From Circinella umbellata (lineage: Eukaryota; Mucoromycota; Mucoromycetes; Mucorales; Lichtheimiaceae), in NCBI GenBank assembly GCA_025093555.1, contig JAIWNF010000037.1, positions 62,001 through 126,000 on the forward strand: a DNA stretch of 64,000 nucleotides, given 5' to 3'. The notes below the pieces were generated by a model that saw only the letters and a program-made list of their open reading frames with translations, did not search any database and had not been told where the DNA came from. Position 1 is the stretch's first letter; every line of letters begins with the position of its first letter. Positions 11,969 to 25,312 of the stretch are shown in pieces. The position numbers and the translations under genes were made by a program.

Positions 11969-12573
11969 GATTGATTATATACTTGTTAAAGAAGGGAGAG
12001 AGAGTATTAAATTATATAGAACAAGAAAGAAGGAACAACAGGAAGGAAAAAAAAAAAAGGAATTTGTCAAATTGTTTGATGGGGGGTATTTATATATTTG
12101 ATTTCAAAACTTGAACGCAGTAATTTTTTTCTTTTCTTTTTCGATGCAAGATAAAAAAAAAAAAAAAGTCTGAGTTTGATTTTATAATAGTTTCCATTTG
12201 CTCTTTTCAAGTATCCGCTTCGTACAAGAATTCTTTAAGAGCCCGTTGATTTTAAATTGGGTTTATAAAGTTTATGGATTTGTTTTTGTTATGCACAAGA
12301 TTATTAACTACTTTTTACTTTTTTTAGTTTGTAATAGAATCGGGTACCCTTTTTTGTTCAACGATACTGTTTTTCTGTTTTTTTTTTCAAAAAAAAAAAA
12401 TACGAGTTATTCTTTTTAAGGCTAAAAACAATGAGATAAAAAAAGATTGGGTATAATGAAGAGAAAGATTTTAACCCTATTATATAGAATGTGAGAGAGC
12501 AGCTCACTCAAAGGTTTAGGTTGGTTAGCAACAACGCGCGCGCGCTCGTGCGCACAAACAACAGAACATAAGG

Positions 12574-12605
<32 letters not shown>

Positions 12606-14003
12606 ACAACATTTACATAATAACGTGCATATGCCGATGACAGATTAACTATTTTTAGATGCTTTCCCATTAGTTTTTTTGTTTGTTACAGTTAAGAAAC
12701 CAGGATCGTCATTGAAATAATAATAAAAATATTATGTGATGGGTAAAAAGGACCCCAATAAAAGATCGGAAGAACCGCGGGGGAGGGGAGAGACCAATCC
12801 ATGAAAGAACCTTCGGATGCTCGGATAATTCACTGTTTTTAGATTATTTATCTGTAAGCCAAAAATACAGATGCATGACATAAATGTCATTGTATATTTC
12901 AGATTCAATCTTTTTTAACCTTAAGATTTTCCTTGACAACGGATTGTTTCATATTTTTTTTTTTTTGAGGTAAAGCAACTATATTTTTTTTTTTTTACAT
13001 CGTTTTGCATTGATTGTTTTGGCTAGCTTTTATATATATTTAGCGTAAAATAACTGAAATAGGATCCCATAGATCTTGTTATATGGATCCCGAGGAAGAT
13101 CTGAAAAAATAGAAAAATTTATTATTCATTCTATAGTACGTATATACCAAAAGACAAAAAGAAGGTTTGTTAGTTATATAATAAACAAGTAATAATAATA
13201 ATAAAGTAACAACAATAACAATAACAATAGTATAATATATAAATCCCCTCTTTTTCCTTGTAAAAGATTTTTATATGGAAAATGAGTGATGTATCGTTTG
13301 AAAAAAAAAAGAATAGCATGTTGCTCTAAGTTTATTGGTTTGTTTTCTCTCTCCCCTCCTTCTCTACCTCCCCCTCCTCCCCTTCAAGATGAACTTGAAA
13401 GTTTACTATGTTTGAATAAGAATTTATATAAATGTTTTGAAAAAAAACTTTTTTATTTTATATCAAGTGTAATAATTTTGAGCTAAAAAAAAAAAAAAAA
13501 AGAAAAGCTTATATGTAGGTAGAAATATAGATAAAAGTTACCTTTTTTTCTATGGATAAAACATTAAGAAATTCTTTGTGTAGTGTTCAACAAGAATTAG
13601 TTAAAAAAAAAAAAAAAACTCGTTTATATATTTATATATAAAACTCCCCCTTAAAATGTTCGGGAATTGGGGAGTTCAAGTTATTAAAGGAAAGCGGGGT
13701 AGAAAGGGGAGGGGGAGCTTTACTTTGAATTTATATGAGAAGTCATATAATAAATTTTTTAGTGATGTTTACTTGTTCAATCATTGTCAACTAAAAAAAA
13801 ACAGAGCTAAATAATATTGAATCACATGGTTTCTTTTCTTTTATAACTTTTTCTTTTATCTAGATTTGGTTATTAGTGTTTAAAGAAATAATTTGTGTCT
13901 CTCATTTTTTTTAAATGATTGAATACTACGTCATTTATTACATATTAATAAATAAAACATGAACACAGTATCACATTGTACACATTGTTCGAATCACACA
14001 TAC

Positions 14004-14118
<115 letters not shown>

Positions 14119-15061
14119 CACACATACAGCACACACACGATTTCTCTCATCTAATATTATTCATGAATACTTTGGAATAAACTTGAAATTCTAAATATCA
14201 TCATAAAGGAAGAAGAAAACCTGTTATTCAGGTCAATTAATCCAGATCAAAAAAACGTTTTTTTTTTATAATAGGTTGTTGTCATGGACCCAAAAAAATG
14301 GAATTTGTTGAAACATCCTCTTTAAATAAGAAGAAGAATATATATACCAAAATAAAAATAGAAAAAGTTTTTTTTTAATCTAGTTTTAATTTGTTAATAT
14401 TGTAGAAAAGTCTTTCTTCTAGATTCTATAATTATTTTTTGCTCACATATAAGATATATACATATACCCCGTATTATGGTAAGAAAAGAAACCCCTTCTT
14501 GGTCAAGATTTTATATCCATTTAAAGTAGTTATCAAGTGAGTGATTGAAAAAAAAGAGAGGAGAGAAATATCCATTCATTGAGTTCATAAGTACATAAAT
14601 AATAACTTAATCTTTTTCCCACTTTTATAGCCATAATACTAGAATAAATAATTATTCAGTAAAGCTCCTCCTTTATTTGGATCGAAAAATTGATTTACCA
14701 CTTATGCATTATTTATAATTACATACGCATTTGTATGTGTGTGTGTGATCTGTAATGTACCTATTGCTTTTGTTTAATTACAAAATATATATAAAAAGTT
14801 GTTATTTTTTTTTATATTCATCCGGAGATGCCAAGGAAAAGGGTAGTATACCTTCATAAAATAATAAGAGTAAAGGAAAGGAGGAAGTAAAAGGGGATCG
14901 ATGGAAAGAGAGAAAAAAAATCTTAGTGACAACCGGGGGGGGAGAGGGGACCAGAATATTATTATTTTGTACCTATCTGACTAACTTCAATAAATATAGG
15001 TCGATATATGTAAAAATGATCAACAAACAAATATCGCTTTTTCTTTCGATTGAATTTAGTA

Positions 15062-15090
15062 CATCCTTATATATATATTATATAAGGATG
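15062..15090. other. Perfect 12-bp-arm hairpin
   Basis: CATCCTTATATA (15062-15073) is the exact reverse complement of 15079-15090, around a 5-base loop. It lies in non-coding DNA; a cruciform or chance AT palindrome cannot be separated. Confidence 0.6.
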
Positions 15091-18000
15091 AATTGATCAG
15101 AGTGATATAATGATACATATATCACCCTTGAAAAAAAAAACGTGCTATATAAAGAAAAGTATACATATTATTTTATTATTGACTGTCATGAAAATTATAT
15201 ATATATAAAGAGAGAGAGAACATAGTATGTGCATAATAGTGAATGTACATATAAGTTCTCTCTCTCTTTTTTTTTCTGGTCATTTCTAAATAAGTACATA
15301 AGATGCAAGGAGAAAAAAAATAGAGGAGGAAAATGTGAGATTATATACATATATTTACATATATATATTGCTCCTCTTCTATTATATGCTTTTGTTTTTG
15401 CATACATATACATATATATCTCCTTGTTCTTGTTTCTGTATGCAAGCAATCTATTGAATTTTTTTTAAAGAAAAGAACAATGACTTGTCTTTGATGGTAC
15501 GTACCATTTTTATTTGTTCCTATCAAATAACTATAAGCAAAAATACCGCACTTTTTTAAAATGAAAAAAAAAATTGACATACACGTGTAATGCATGTAGA
15601 TAATTAACAGTATATACCATATACGTAATAATGACAAAGACGTACATTTATATTTCATTAAAGGACATCAAAAACCAAAAAATAACTTTATATATGTTAT
15701 GTCTACTAACTTGGTATCCACTTGTTTTCACATGACTCATTTCTATCTAAATCAGAAAAAAAAATACATCAATTATAGTATATCAGCTTTCACTAGTTAT
15801 TCATCAGGTATTATCTGAATATATATTCTATAGATGTCGTAACTCATTCATTTAGTTTAATGTTTAATAACGTAATACTATAATCAAAATAACAACTATT
15901 ACTTGCTTTTTATCTTATGAATCGAAAAGAAGCATCCATTTTTCAAAGGATTATCTGATGGTTCACGTATTAAAGAGAGATCACATACAACTCCTTAGAA
16001 TAGAATAATTACTAAAGAGCAAAAAAAAAAAAAAAAACGGATTGAGACGCGCGATGATTATTTTGAGTTTTTTTTTTCATATTGTTGATGAATTTTATTA
16101 TTCTCTCGCGCCAAATTCTACATAGCATCCATTGAACAACCTGTTAAAAATGGATCAACTATAAATAAAAACCTGTATGACAGGTGACATGAAGTATATC
16201 AACCTGTTAAATATAAAAGGTAAAAGGTAAAAAAAAAAATTATTGAGTCACGATCTAATACAAAAATAAAAAACCCATTGGTTTAATTAATTGATATGCA
16301 TTATGCAGGGCTAAAATGGTTTCTTTTTTTTTTTTTGACCAAGAACAATTTATATGTTTTTCTCCTACTCTTTTTTAACTCATATTTTGCTGTTGCTGTT
16401 GTTGTTGTTGTTTTGAGCTCTCCACAGTAATGATTCTTTTTTCCTATTATGACAATTATTATTATTAGTTATTACGTACGTTTATTTCTGCCTTTTTTTA
16501 CTCCTACATAATTAGTAAATTGAAAAAATTTATATCCTATTTTTGTGTGTATGTTCTTTTGTTTTCTTCTTCTGCTTAATAGCTAATAAGTACTTTCTTA
16601 CTAACCAGTTTTACTTTTTTTTGCTTTCTTTCACTTTCCCCGCCCCTCTCCCTTTGGCCCCTTATAAAATATCTAATCTTTTTTTTTTCTTTTGGTTTGT
16701 TTGTTCAATTATCATTTAGAATCCAATAAAAAAATAAAATATAAAAAAAAACCAATGATCTGCAAGTAAGAGCTTAAAAAAAACGCCTTTACTATATTTC
16801 GCCAGTTGTACGAATGTTAAAAAAAAAGCTTATCAGCATATATATAATGTTCTTTTTTTTTGAGTTGTGTACCTAAAAACTTAAATTTTTTCTTTTACTC
16901 CCTATTTCTTTTCACTCAATATAAGGCGATCTTTGGTACAGTCCAATTGCCCAAAATATTAATTGATATCCAGTTCAAATATGAATTAGAAAATTCTTTT
17001 GTTTTTATATAATAAAGATTAAAGTCAGAAACGACTTTTCTTTGGTCTTTGTTCATAACTGTTACTCCAGTAGTAGAACAAAAAAAAAAGATAAATTGAA
17101 TACATTTTCTACCCCTTGCAGAGTGAAGAGAGGAGGGAGAGGAAAGGAAACAACTAGTTGTTCAACAAAAAAAACGTTATGGCTTACTCTATCATATACC
17201 AATAATAATAATAATAATAATAATACTAATACTAAATAATAATATGTAATGTATAACTTGCAGTTGATAATCATTATCCTTAAATAATGTTAAACCCTTT
17301 TTTCTTTCTTTCTTTTTTACTTTTTTCTGATCGGTACAGATTTATATATAGAAAATAGTGTTAAAAAAATAAACAACAGTAAATATATATACGTATCTGT
17401 CAAATTGAGAGCATGATTTTGGGGGGAGGGGAGAGGGCGGGGCTGGGGGGGGGGCGGAATGGCAGACGAAAGAAATTTCATGCAACAAAAAAACTCACCT
17501 TTTTTTTCTTTTTTTTTAACATTCAATCATGATGGTGACCTATAATTTAGTTTATGATAAATTGGGGTAATCCATGTTTACATATTAGACTCCATTGAGA
17601 AATCTCTATATTCAATATAGATGGGTTTATTATTACCCAGATTCTTTTATTTTATTGGTGCGATGAAACTAAAATTCTTTTTGGTTCCTGAAACCCGGAC
17701 TTGGATATTTTTATGCATCCTTGGTTGATATAGAAATAATAAAAATGTTTATCGGGGAATTATATAAAAAAAAGAATACTGTATGTGTGTGTGGAGTGAT
17801 TAAAATCTGTACAAAGGAGAAAGGGGGGGGGAGCTTCTTAATAGTTTGAAATGATTGGGAGGGGGAAGGAGGTTACCATGGTAAATAAGATTTTTCTTAT
17901 ACACATACATATACACACCCATATATGTACAAAACACCCAAAAGAAATAAATGGAATCATGTAAGGAGAGAGTTTTTTTTTTGCCCATGCGAAACTAAGG

Positions 18001-18817
18001 GTAACACGAGTTATTAAAAATGACAAGTTATCCATCTTTATGTTGAAAAAAATCTCGAATAAAAAGAAGTTTAACCCATTTACTGTTTTTTTCCACAAAA
18101 TTATATATAAAAAAAAAGGGGTAGGGGTTATATTATTGGGGTGTTTTGTTATTCTGATGAATGGAACTTGAGAATATATAGATATACTTTCTTATATAAT
18201 ACGGTAAAAGCTGAATCGGGTACAAAGCCGAAATTTGGTTTTTTATAACATCAAAAATGGATTTTGGATTTCTTAGGTTCCATATAGGCATCCGCATAAA
18301 AGGAGGAAAGGGGAGGGGGGTAGCTGATTGATTGCCAATCCGAAAATACTATTGCATAGAATCGGCTGATTAGGGAAACAAACAAACTACTCTATAACTT
18401 TATAAAGTAAAGTGTTCATTGTTTACTAGGTTCCCCAAAGTTTATTTTGCTGCGTATTTAAATCGCTATCAATATCCAAAAAAGAAACTTTATCTTTCAA
18501 AAAAAAATAAACTCATTCATATAACAATTATAAAAGCATTTACACGCACATAATTATTTATTATTTATTATCCCCATATACTCCCTGACTAAAATAGTTT
18601 ACATATATACATATATACATACTACTATAGCACTACGTATGTATGTATATAATATGAGAAGTGAACTACAAGCGCCGCATTCAAAATAGGAGCTTTTGAT
18701 AATAGAAAATAAAAATAAAAATCTATATAAAAAGAAACCCCTAGGCACTTTTGTTTTTTTACCTTTTTAAACCATCTGACATTTTTTATTTCAAATTTAT
18801 TGTTTTTTTCTGAATAA

Positions 18818-20572
18818 ATGAATATCTCAAATTTACTGGTACCTCAATCCGAAGAATTACTAAACTCATCACCACCTACAACAACAGTAGAATCGAATCA
18901 ACGCTGTCACAATAATAAACCTCATCATGTTTCAACACCACCATCATCAGCATCATCAACGACTGTTTGTAGCAACGAATTAATGTCAATATGGAACACT
19001 AATCTTGCCCGTTGTGGATTTCAACTACGACCCTCTGGCAGTAGTAATAAGTTAACAGATGGCATTCTTGACGATCTATCTTATTCAAACAATCCTAATT
19101 CACATATAAAACAAACACCAATTCATATCAAAGTCATTGGTCGACATATGAATGGATCTTTTCGATGTCACATTGGTATGGGAAAAGCATCGCGACCTAT
19201 TCGAACCATGGAATTAGATCAACATATGCGTCTATTGGCTGTATTTTTCAGACCTGAAAAAAGTAAAAATAATCGCGTGTCACCCACTTTTATCTTATTT
19301 CCTACTTGGCTATTACATCTTTTTCGATACACACAACACAATGGTACACCTGGTCGTACCGATGTTCGATTTCTAGAAAATGAAAAACTGGCCAAAGAAG
19401 ATCACATTTATCGATTGAATTACGTAATCAACACTTTATTTCGATTTAATTTACATTCAATGGATGTCAATAAATTGCGGGCCGCTATTGAATTGACTAA
19501 TTATTTATTTGACATTGCTGGACTCGATCAAACGTGTTTACCACGACCTGACAGTAGACGACAACCCCATTTATATTCACTTTTAATGAATCTTTTAAAT
19601 TCACCTCGCCCCCCTAAATCAAAACCTGTATGTCACAATTGTAATACGAAACCTGCGTCACGTCGTAAACTGTGTGTTGCTTGTTATCGTTATCAATTGA
19701 AACATGGTATTTCACGACCTCTTCGTCTTATTATTGCAAGTAGACACCATTGTCGCATATCCCCCACATCTTCTCCACAACATTCAACAACAGCAACAGC
19801 AACAACAACAACATCATCCCATTCTTCATATTTTCCCTCATCATCATCACCCATAGGCCCACCTACTACAGAAACGAATCATGCTGCCATGACAACCATG
19901 CTCTGTCAACAACAACAACAACAGCAACAACAACCACAGCAGCAGCAGCAACAACAACAACAAGATCTATATAATCATTATACTCATACTCATCCTTATA
20001 AAAGATGGTATCCATCTTATCAACATCCACACCATCCATCTAATACTATATCTACCCCACCTATAACAACACCACCCAAAAAAGTGCACAAATCATGTGC
20101 TAATTGTGGAATACAACACACACATCAATGGTATCGCAATTTATGTGGTGCAGGACATTGGTGTGAAACTTGTAAAAGTTATTATTTAAGACATGGTCGA
20201 GTTCGACCTCCTCAATTATTTGTCAAAGCAGCTAAACGTAAAGTCAATGTTCGAGCCCTTGTTAACTGGTCACCCATTACATTATCTCCACCTTCTTCAT
20301 CAACAACAACAACACTAATAAAAGAGGAAGAACCCTTATCTTTATTAAATCCATTTTTATCATCTCCTGAATTAATTTCATCACCTATTTGTTCACCTGT
20401 TTCTTCCAATGGTCAAAGAACGCCAGTACAACCTCATCTTTCATATACTAATATGATCCCAACAACAACAACACAAGTCGCTTCTTCGGCATTGACTTCC
20501 AATAAAGAAGCACATTCTAATAGCAGCAGTTCCAGTAGTAATAACATTTTTGTGTATTATCATCGACAATAA
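18818..20572 (+). CDS. GATA-type zinc-finger transcription factor-like protein, 584 residues
   Basis: Single-exon gene. Residues about 95-250 form a conserved-looking globular region without a domain I can name (for example FRCHIGMGKASRPIRTMELD, LFPTWLLHLFRYTQ). A first cysteine cluster is C272-x2-C275-x10-C286-x2-C289 (CHNC...CVAC), followed by YQLKHGISRP. A poly-Gln tract sits at about residues 365-385. The second cluster is C427-x2-C430-x18-C449-x2-C452 with QWYRN, GHWCETC and YYLRHGRVRPP. That is the GATA spacing and the usual Trp, Tyr and Gly-x-x-Arg-Pro landmarks. The first cluster has the same downstream signature but a shortened loop, like a degenerate duplicate. The rest is Ser/Thr/Pro/Gln-rich. 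A nuclear DNA-binding regulator is inferred; the target is unknown. The long upstream gene-free region would suit complex regulation. Confidence 0.8.
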   Translation: MNISNLLVPQSEELLNSSPPTTTVESNQRCHNNKPHHVSTPPSSASSTTVCSNELMSIWNTNLARCGFQLRPSGSSNKLTDGILDDLSYSNNPNSHIKQTPIHIKVIGRHMNGSFRCHIGMGKASRPIRTMELDQHMRLLAVFFRPEKSKNNRVSPTFILFPTWLLHLFRYTQHNGTPGRTDVRFLENEKLAKEDHIYRLNYVINTLFRFNLHSMDVNKLRAAIELTNYLFDIAGLDQTCLPRPDSRRQPHLYSLLMNLLNSPRPPKSKPVCHNCNTKPASRRKLCVACYRYQLKHGISRPLRLIIASRHHCRISPTSSPQHSTTATATTTTSSHSSYFPSSSSPIGPPTTETNHAAMTTMLCQQQQQQQQQPQQQQQQQQQDLYNHYTHTHPYKRWYPSYQHPHHPSNTISTPPITTPPKKVHKSCANCGIQHTHQWYRNLCGAGHWCETCKSYYLRHGRVRPPQLFVKAAKRKVNVRALVNWSPITLSPPSSSTTTTLIKEEEPLSLLNPFLSSPELISSPICSPVSSNGQRTPVQPHLSYTNMIPTTTTQVASSALTSNKEAHSNSSSSSSNNIFVYYHRQ

Positions 20573-21206
20573 TTTTTATAATCCCTCCCCCCTCTTCTCT
20601 CCTTCCCTCCCTTTTATTTTTTATTTCCACACCTCCTCCATCCGATCTTTTAAACTATATACAAGTAAAAAAACAACAACAAAAACAACACCAAAAAAAA
20701 AACATAAATTCTAGATCTTACAGAGTTTTCTAATTTTTATGAACAATTATAATTTTTTATTAAAATATTATATATAATGACTTTATTTCTCTTCCAAACA
20801 TTTATTAACCATGTTTTTTCTTTTTTTTTAATATATATATATTATATTATATATAATTCCATTCTTTCTATACGTACGCTATCCTATTATTTAGCTATGA
20901 CTTTTCTTTTCTTTTCTTTATAGTATACATTGTATATAATCTCTTCATTATTTTATCTTGTAAAAAATAACCAATTTTTTTTTAAAAAGCCGTTGACATC
21001 AGCGGAGATAGGGGGTGAAAAAAAGGCATTGTTTCTTTTTAACTCCATCCTCTCTTCCCCCCCCCTTCGCCTTTATAATCCCCAATAAAATAATAATAAA
21101 GAGGTGAATTTTTTTAATTTACACGACTTATTTTTAAAAAAAAACACTCTCTCTCCTAATCTTTTTAGCTCATTGTTTTTTTTTATTTTTGTTCAGAAAA
21201 GAAATA
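20573..21206. other. Intergenic, 3' and 5' untranslated regions
   Basis: 634 bases with pyrimidine-rich runs, (AT)n at about 20830-20855 and T-rich leader sequence before 21207. No further gene seen. Confidence 0.5.
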
Positions 21207-21482
21207 ATGTTTTTACGTCCTACTATAAAAAATACAACCACTCGTTTCAATACTACTTTATGTCGTCATTATTCATCGTCCCATACGAATGGAGGAGGTT
21301 CATTTTATTATCGTTATGGTACGCCACTTGTCAAATGTACTGTATTGGCTTCAGCAACGACCATGGGTTATCAATTATTATGGCAACATTTGGAATATCA
21401 AGAATACCGTGATGAATCTGAACATCAAATTAATGAACTGGAAAATAGAATTAAATCATTAGAAGAAAATGGTAATAAATAA
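21207..21482 (+). CDS. Small mitochondrial inner-membrane-type protein, 91 residues
   Basis: Single exon starting at MFLRPTIKNTTTRFNTTL. The first 26 residues are rich in Arg, Ser and Thr and lack acidic residues (ending CRHYSSS), a typical mitochondrial presequence. Residues about 36-58 (GTPLVKCTVLASATTMGYQL) form one likely membrane span. The rest is acidic and helical (HQINELENRIKSLEENG), a short coiled coil. This layout fits a small accessory subunit or assembly factor of an inner-membrane complex, but I do not recognise the family. The ATG at 21207 was chosen because upstream codons in frame lack an ATG. It lies between the zinc-finger gene and sec1, all on the plus strand with separate promoters. 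Confidence 0.65.
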   Translation: MFLRPTIKNTTTRFNTTLCRHYSSSHTNGGGSFYYRYGTPLVKCTVLASATTMGYQLLWQHLEYQEYRDESEHQINELENRIKSLEENGNK

Positions 21483-21956
21483 AAGAAAGACTATTTTTGC
21501 TACTTGGATTTTGTTTTTTTAAAATGTCCCAAAAGTAAATATCACAAGCATAAATGAATTTTAAGTGTGTGTGTGTTTCGGTTGGAGAGAGAGAGTAATA
21601 AATACGGAATAATTAAAAAATATGCGGTGAAGCAAAAAAAGAGTTAGGAGCGCGTGCTTTCTCTTTTCGCTTTTCTCTTTTTTCTTTATTTCTTCTCCAT
21701 TCAAAAAAATTAAAAAACTTATATATTACTTGTTTCTTATAACTTGTATTTACGGTAACCATTTGTTCTTTCTTAATGTTTATTTTTTTTAATATATATA
21801 AAATTTACATTCATTGTTTTATTCGTTTCTAAATGTCAACTATTTATTATTATACATCCATTTAGATTCCATACTCTATTTCTTTGTTAAAAATATAATA
21901 ATCCCCCCCCCCTCAAACTCATCGGTCTTGTTAAAAATTAACCTTTTCACTTCATC
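21483..21956. other. Intergenic, sec1 promoter region
   Basis: 474 bases of AT-rich sequence with T and C runs; no additional gene. It holds the end of the preceding gene and the promoter of sec1. Confidence 0.5.
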
Positions 21957-22806
21957 ATGACCGGCATAAATGAAATTATGCAAAAACGTAATTATTTTTT
22001 TTTTTACGAGTGACATGAACAATTTTAAAATAGAATAAGAGCATGGGAACAGGGAGGCGTTGAAGTTTCAAGCTATCAAGTTTTTCTTACATGGTTTATA
22101 TATATATATATATATATAGGTTTAATGGATAGCATTAAAGCTGTACCTGGAAAATGGAAGATTGTAGTGGTCGATTCGAAAAGTACACGTATATTAAATG
22201 CAGCATGTAAAATGTATGATATTCTTGAAGAAAATGTAAGTAATATATATACTTTGTTATAATGGAATATCTTTTGGGTGGATGGGTATTAATTTTGAAT
22301 TCATATATTTTTGTTTTCTTGATAACAATAGGTGACATGTAAGTTTATAATCCTCTTTAAAGAAAATTAGTTCTCATTATCAGATTTCCCCATTTTAATT
22401 GTATTTTTATTTTATAGTGGTAGAGAATATAGAAAAACAACGTCAACCTTATCCTACACTGGATGCAGTTTATTTCTTAACACCTTGTAGAGAATCTGTT
22501 TTACGATTAGTGGATGATTTTGCAGGTCATAACGGACCTATCTATAAAGCAGCTCATATTCATTTCACTAGTGGTAAATATTCCCCGCCCGCCCCCCCAA
22601 ATATATCATTTGGGAAGAAATTGACAGCTCGTTAATTGTTTTTTTTTGGCTTTTTTTAGGATTGGATGATCAATTATTTACAGAATTAAATAAAAAGTTT
22701 AAATCAGCTGGTGTTTCTGATAAAATTCAAAGTCTCAAGGAAATGTATGTTGATTTTATGGGTAATGTATATTCTCTCGCTTTTTTACTCTCTATACGTA
22801 CATACA

Positions 22807-22837
<31 letters not shown>

Positions 22838-25312
22838 TTCAGGGAATTAATGTATATACTTTAGTGAAAGAATCTTCTGTATTTACTGTGGATCCTATAT
22901 CAAGTTATATATCTCTTTATGGAACAGATCATTTTTCAAAACCAGATCAAACATTAAAATTGATTGCTAAACAAGTAAGTTTTTTAGATTTTAAATAACT
23001 TTCTAGTTGTAACAAAAAAACTTATTTTTCTTTGCAAAAATGTGGGATAGCTTTTGTCAGTATGTGCAACACTGGGTGAAGATCCAATTATTCGTTATCA
23101 AGTAACAGAAAATGATGATCCAGAAGATCACAGACCACGGGCACCACCTGCTACAAGACAACTTGCTACTATTCTTCAAAATGAAATTGATAATTTTTGT
23201 CGATTGAATAGAAATTTCCCGGTAAATCTTTTTATAAAAATTGAATCGTTTTAATTCATTACTAAAATAACATTTTTGAGTTGTTTAGCCTCCTCGAAAT
23301 CCTCCTCAACCTCGTGCAACATTACTTATTATTGATCGTAGTTTAGATGTGAATGCACCTATATTACATGAATTTACATATCAAGCCATGATTAATGATT
23401 TATTACCAGTAGAAGATACGGAAGATGGAACCGGTATAAAATATACCTATTCCTTTAATCAAGCCGATGGATCTATCGATACAAAAGATGTTATTTTAGA
23501 TGAGGACGATTCAGTTTATAAATCCATTCGTCATTTACATATTGCTGAATGTACCGATCGTTTAATTGAAGAATTTAATAAATTTTTGGAAGAAAACAAG
23601 ACAGCTGTTCAAAGCGGGTAACTATTTCATTTTGAAATTTGAGAAAAAACATGGAAGGCGGAGGGTGTTCACTCAAACTATTCTTTTGTTTTTTTCCTAG
23701 TGATCGTTCAGCCCCACCTAAAGATTCTGCAAAAAGTTTAAAAGATATGAAAGAAATGCTTGGAAATTTACCACAATTTCAAGATATGAAAGCAAAGGTA
23801 TTTCAATGAAAATGGGGTTTTCTTTAAAAAAAAGTATCCATTTTCTAACTTTCTTTGTTGTTGGTGTGTGTGTATAGTATTCTACCCATTTAAGCATTGC
23901 ACAAGAATGTCTTTCTATCTTTGAAAAACATAAATTAAATTCAGTTGGTAACTTGGAACAGGTAACAATAGTAAAATCAATTATAGAAATAAGAACAATT
24001 AGAATTTAAATAGTTTGTTTTATATAAAGAATATTGCAACAGGTGAAACACCGGATGGTGAAACTCCAAAAACCATTGTTTTGGATATGGTTCCTCTTTT
24101 AGATGATCCTTATGTTAGGTATGTATATATAAAGTTGGTGAATTGAGAGGGATTTATTGTTTTGGATTACTCACTTTTTTGATACCCGGGAATGGAATTC
24201 CTCTTTTTTAATTAGCCAAGCAGATAAAGCACGTCTTTTAATGTTATATATTGTATCTAAAGAAAATGGAATTTTTGATGACGATAAACATAAGTTACTT
24301 GAACATGCACGATTAAAAGGAGAATACCGGGACGCTGTCAATAATTTAAATCTTTTGGGTGTTCAAATGATAAAACAACGTCGTAAACCAGGTGAAAAAT
24401 CACTTCGTAAAAAGAAAGAACGTAAAAGACAACAAGATGAAACACCTTATGAACTTTCTCGTTATATTCCACAACTTAAAAAAGTGATGGATGTAAAGTT
24501 TTTTTCAATATTAATGGATTTTGGAGGGGGAAAGGGGGGGATATGGAGTCATATAATAGATTATTAATATATATATTTATATTTTAGGCACAATTATCAA
24601 ATACATTAGAGCCTTCACAATTTGCTTTTACTCGACAATCAGATATGGAACCATCAGAGGATGGTGGAGGAGTGCCTTCTAATAATCCAGGTATTCCACA
24701 AAGTGGTGTATCATTACGTACGACTAAACCTACTTGGAGTAAAAAACCGTCTTCTATTCCTGTAAGTTTCTTTCTTAACAAAAAAAAAAACTGTTGAATA
24801 ACTAGAGTGAATTAAAAAAAAAACGCGGAATTTATTGTTTTATATAGGGTGGAGGAGTAGGAGGAGGACAATCGCGTGCATCAGGTGCAAAATTAATCGT
24901 ATTTGTACTTGGAAGTATATCTTATTCTGAAATTCGATCGGTGTATGAAGTAGCCGATATGTATAATCGAGATGTTTATATTGGCTCTACAGATGTGATG
25001 CGTCCAACTCAATTTGTTAAAGAAACGGGAGAATTACGTTTACCAGCAACATCTACTATAAAATCATTCATTCCACCGTATGTTCCACCATCACCACCCG
25101 CATCCTCAACTAAAGTATCTTCTTTATTAACACATATGCCTCAAATGCATAACAGTAATACTTCAAATACTCATTTAAGCTTAAGTAATTTAAGTATTCG
25201 TAGTGGAAATGGTAGTAGTAACACACCTTCTTCTTCTTCAACAACACCTGATAAAGTAGATGATAAAGCGGATAAGAAGAAAAAGAAAGGATTAAAAAAA
25301 CTTTTTGGTTAA
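21957..25312 (+). CDS. sec1: Sec1/Munc18-family protein (exocytic SNARE regulator), 735 residues
   Basis: Fourteen exons: 21957-21987, 22120-22235, 22332-22338, 22418-22573, 22660-22761, 22865-22974, 23051-23221, 23289-23617, 23701-23797, 23878-23961, 24030-24118, 24216-24492, 24588-24761, 24848-25312. All junctions are GT-AG and keep frame (2208 nt). The third exon is only 7 nt. SM-family landmarks appear in order: WKIVVVDSKSTRIL, ILEENVTLVENI, LDAVYFLTPC, DFMVKESSVFTVDP, LLIIDRSLDVNAPILHE, IGDGKTK-like linker replaced by FNQADGSIDTKD, and LIVFVLGSISYSEIRSVYE near the C-terminus. Sec1 proteins bind syntaxin SNARE complexes at the plasma membrane and drive vesicle fusion in growing hyphae (family knowledge). 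The C-terminal extension (about 80 residues) is Ser/Thr/Pro-rich and ends in a lysine cluster, KKKKKGLKKLFG, a possible membrane-binding tail. The start could also be the Met at codon 12. Confidence 0.92.

Noticed and set aside
20212..20409. Minus-strand acidic open frame within the zinc-finger gene
   Set aside because: It lies entirely antisense to a well-supported coding sequence and has no domain.
22843..22864. Earlier acceptor for sec1 exon 6 (GGAATTAATG...)
   Set aside because: It puts the donor phase out of frame and adds residues absent from the family. The TTTAG at 22861-22864 joins in frame as DFM-V-KESSVF.
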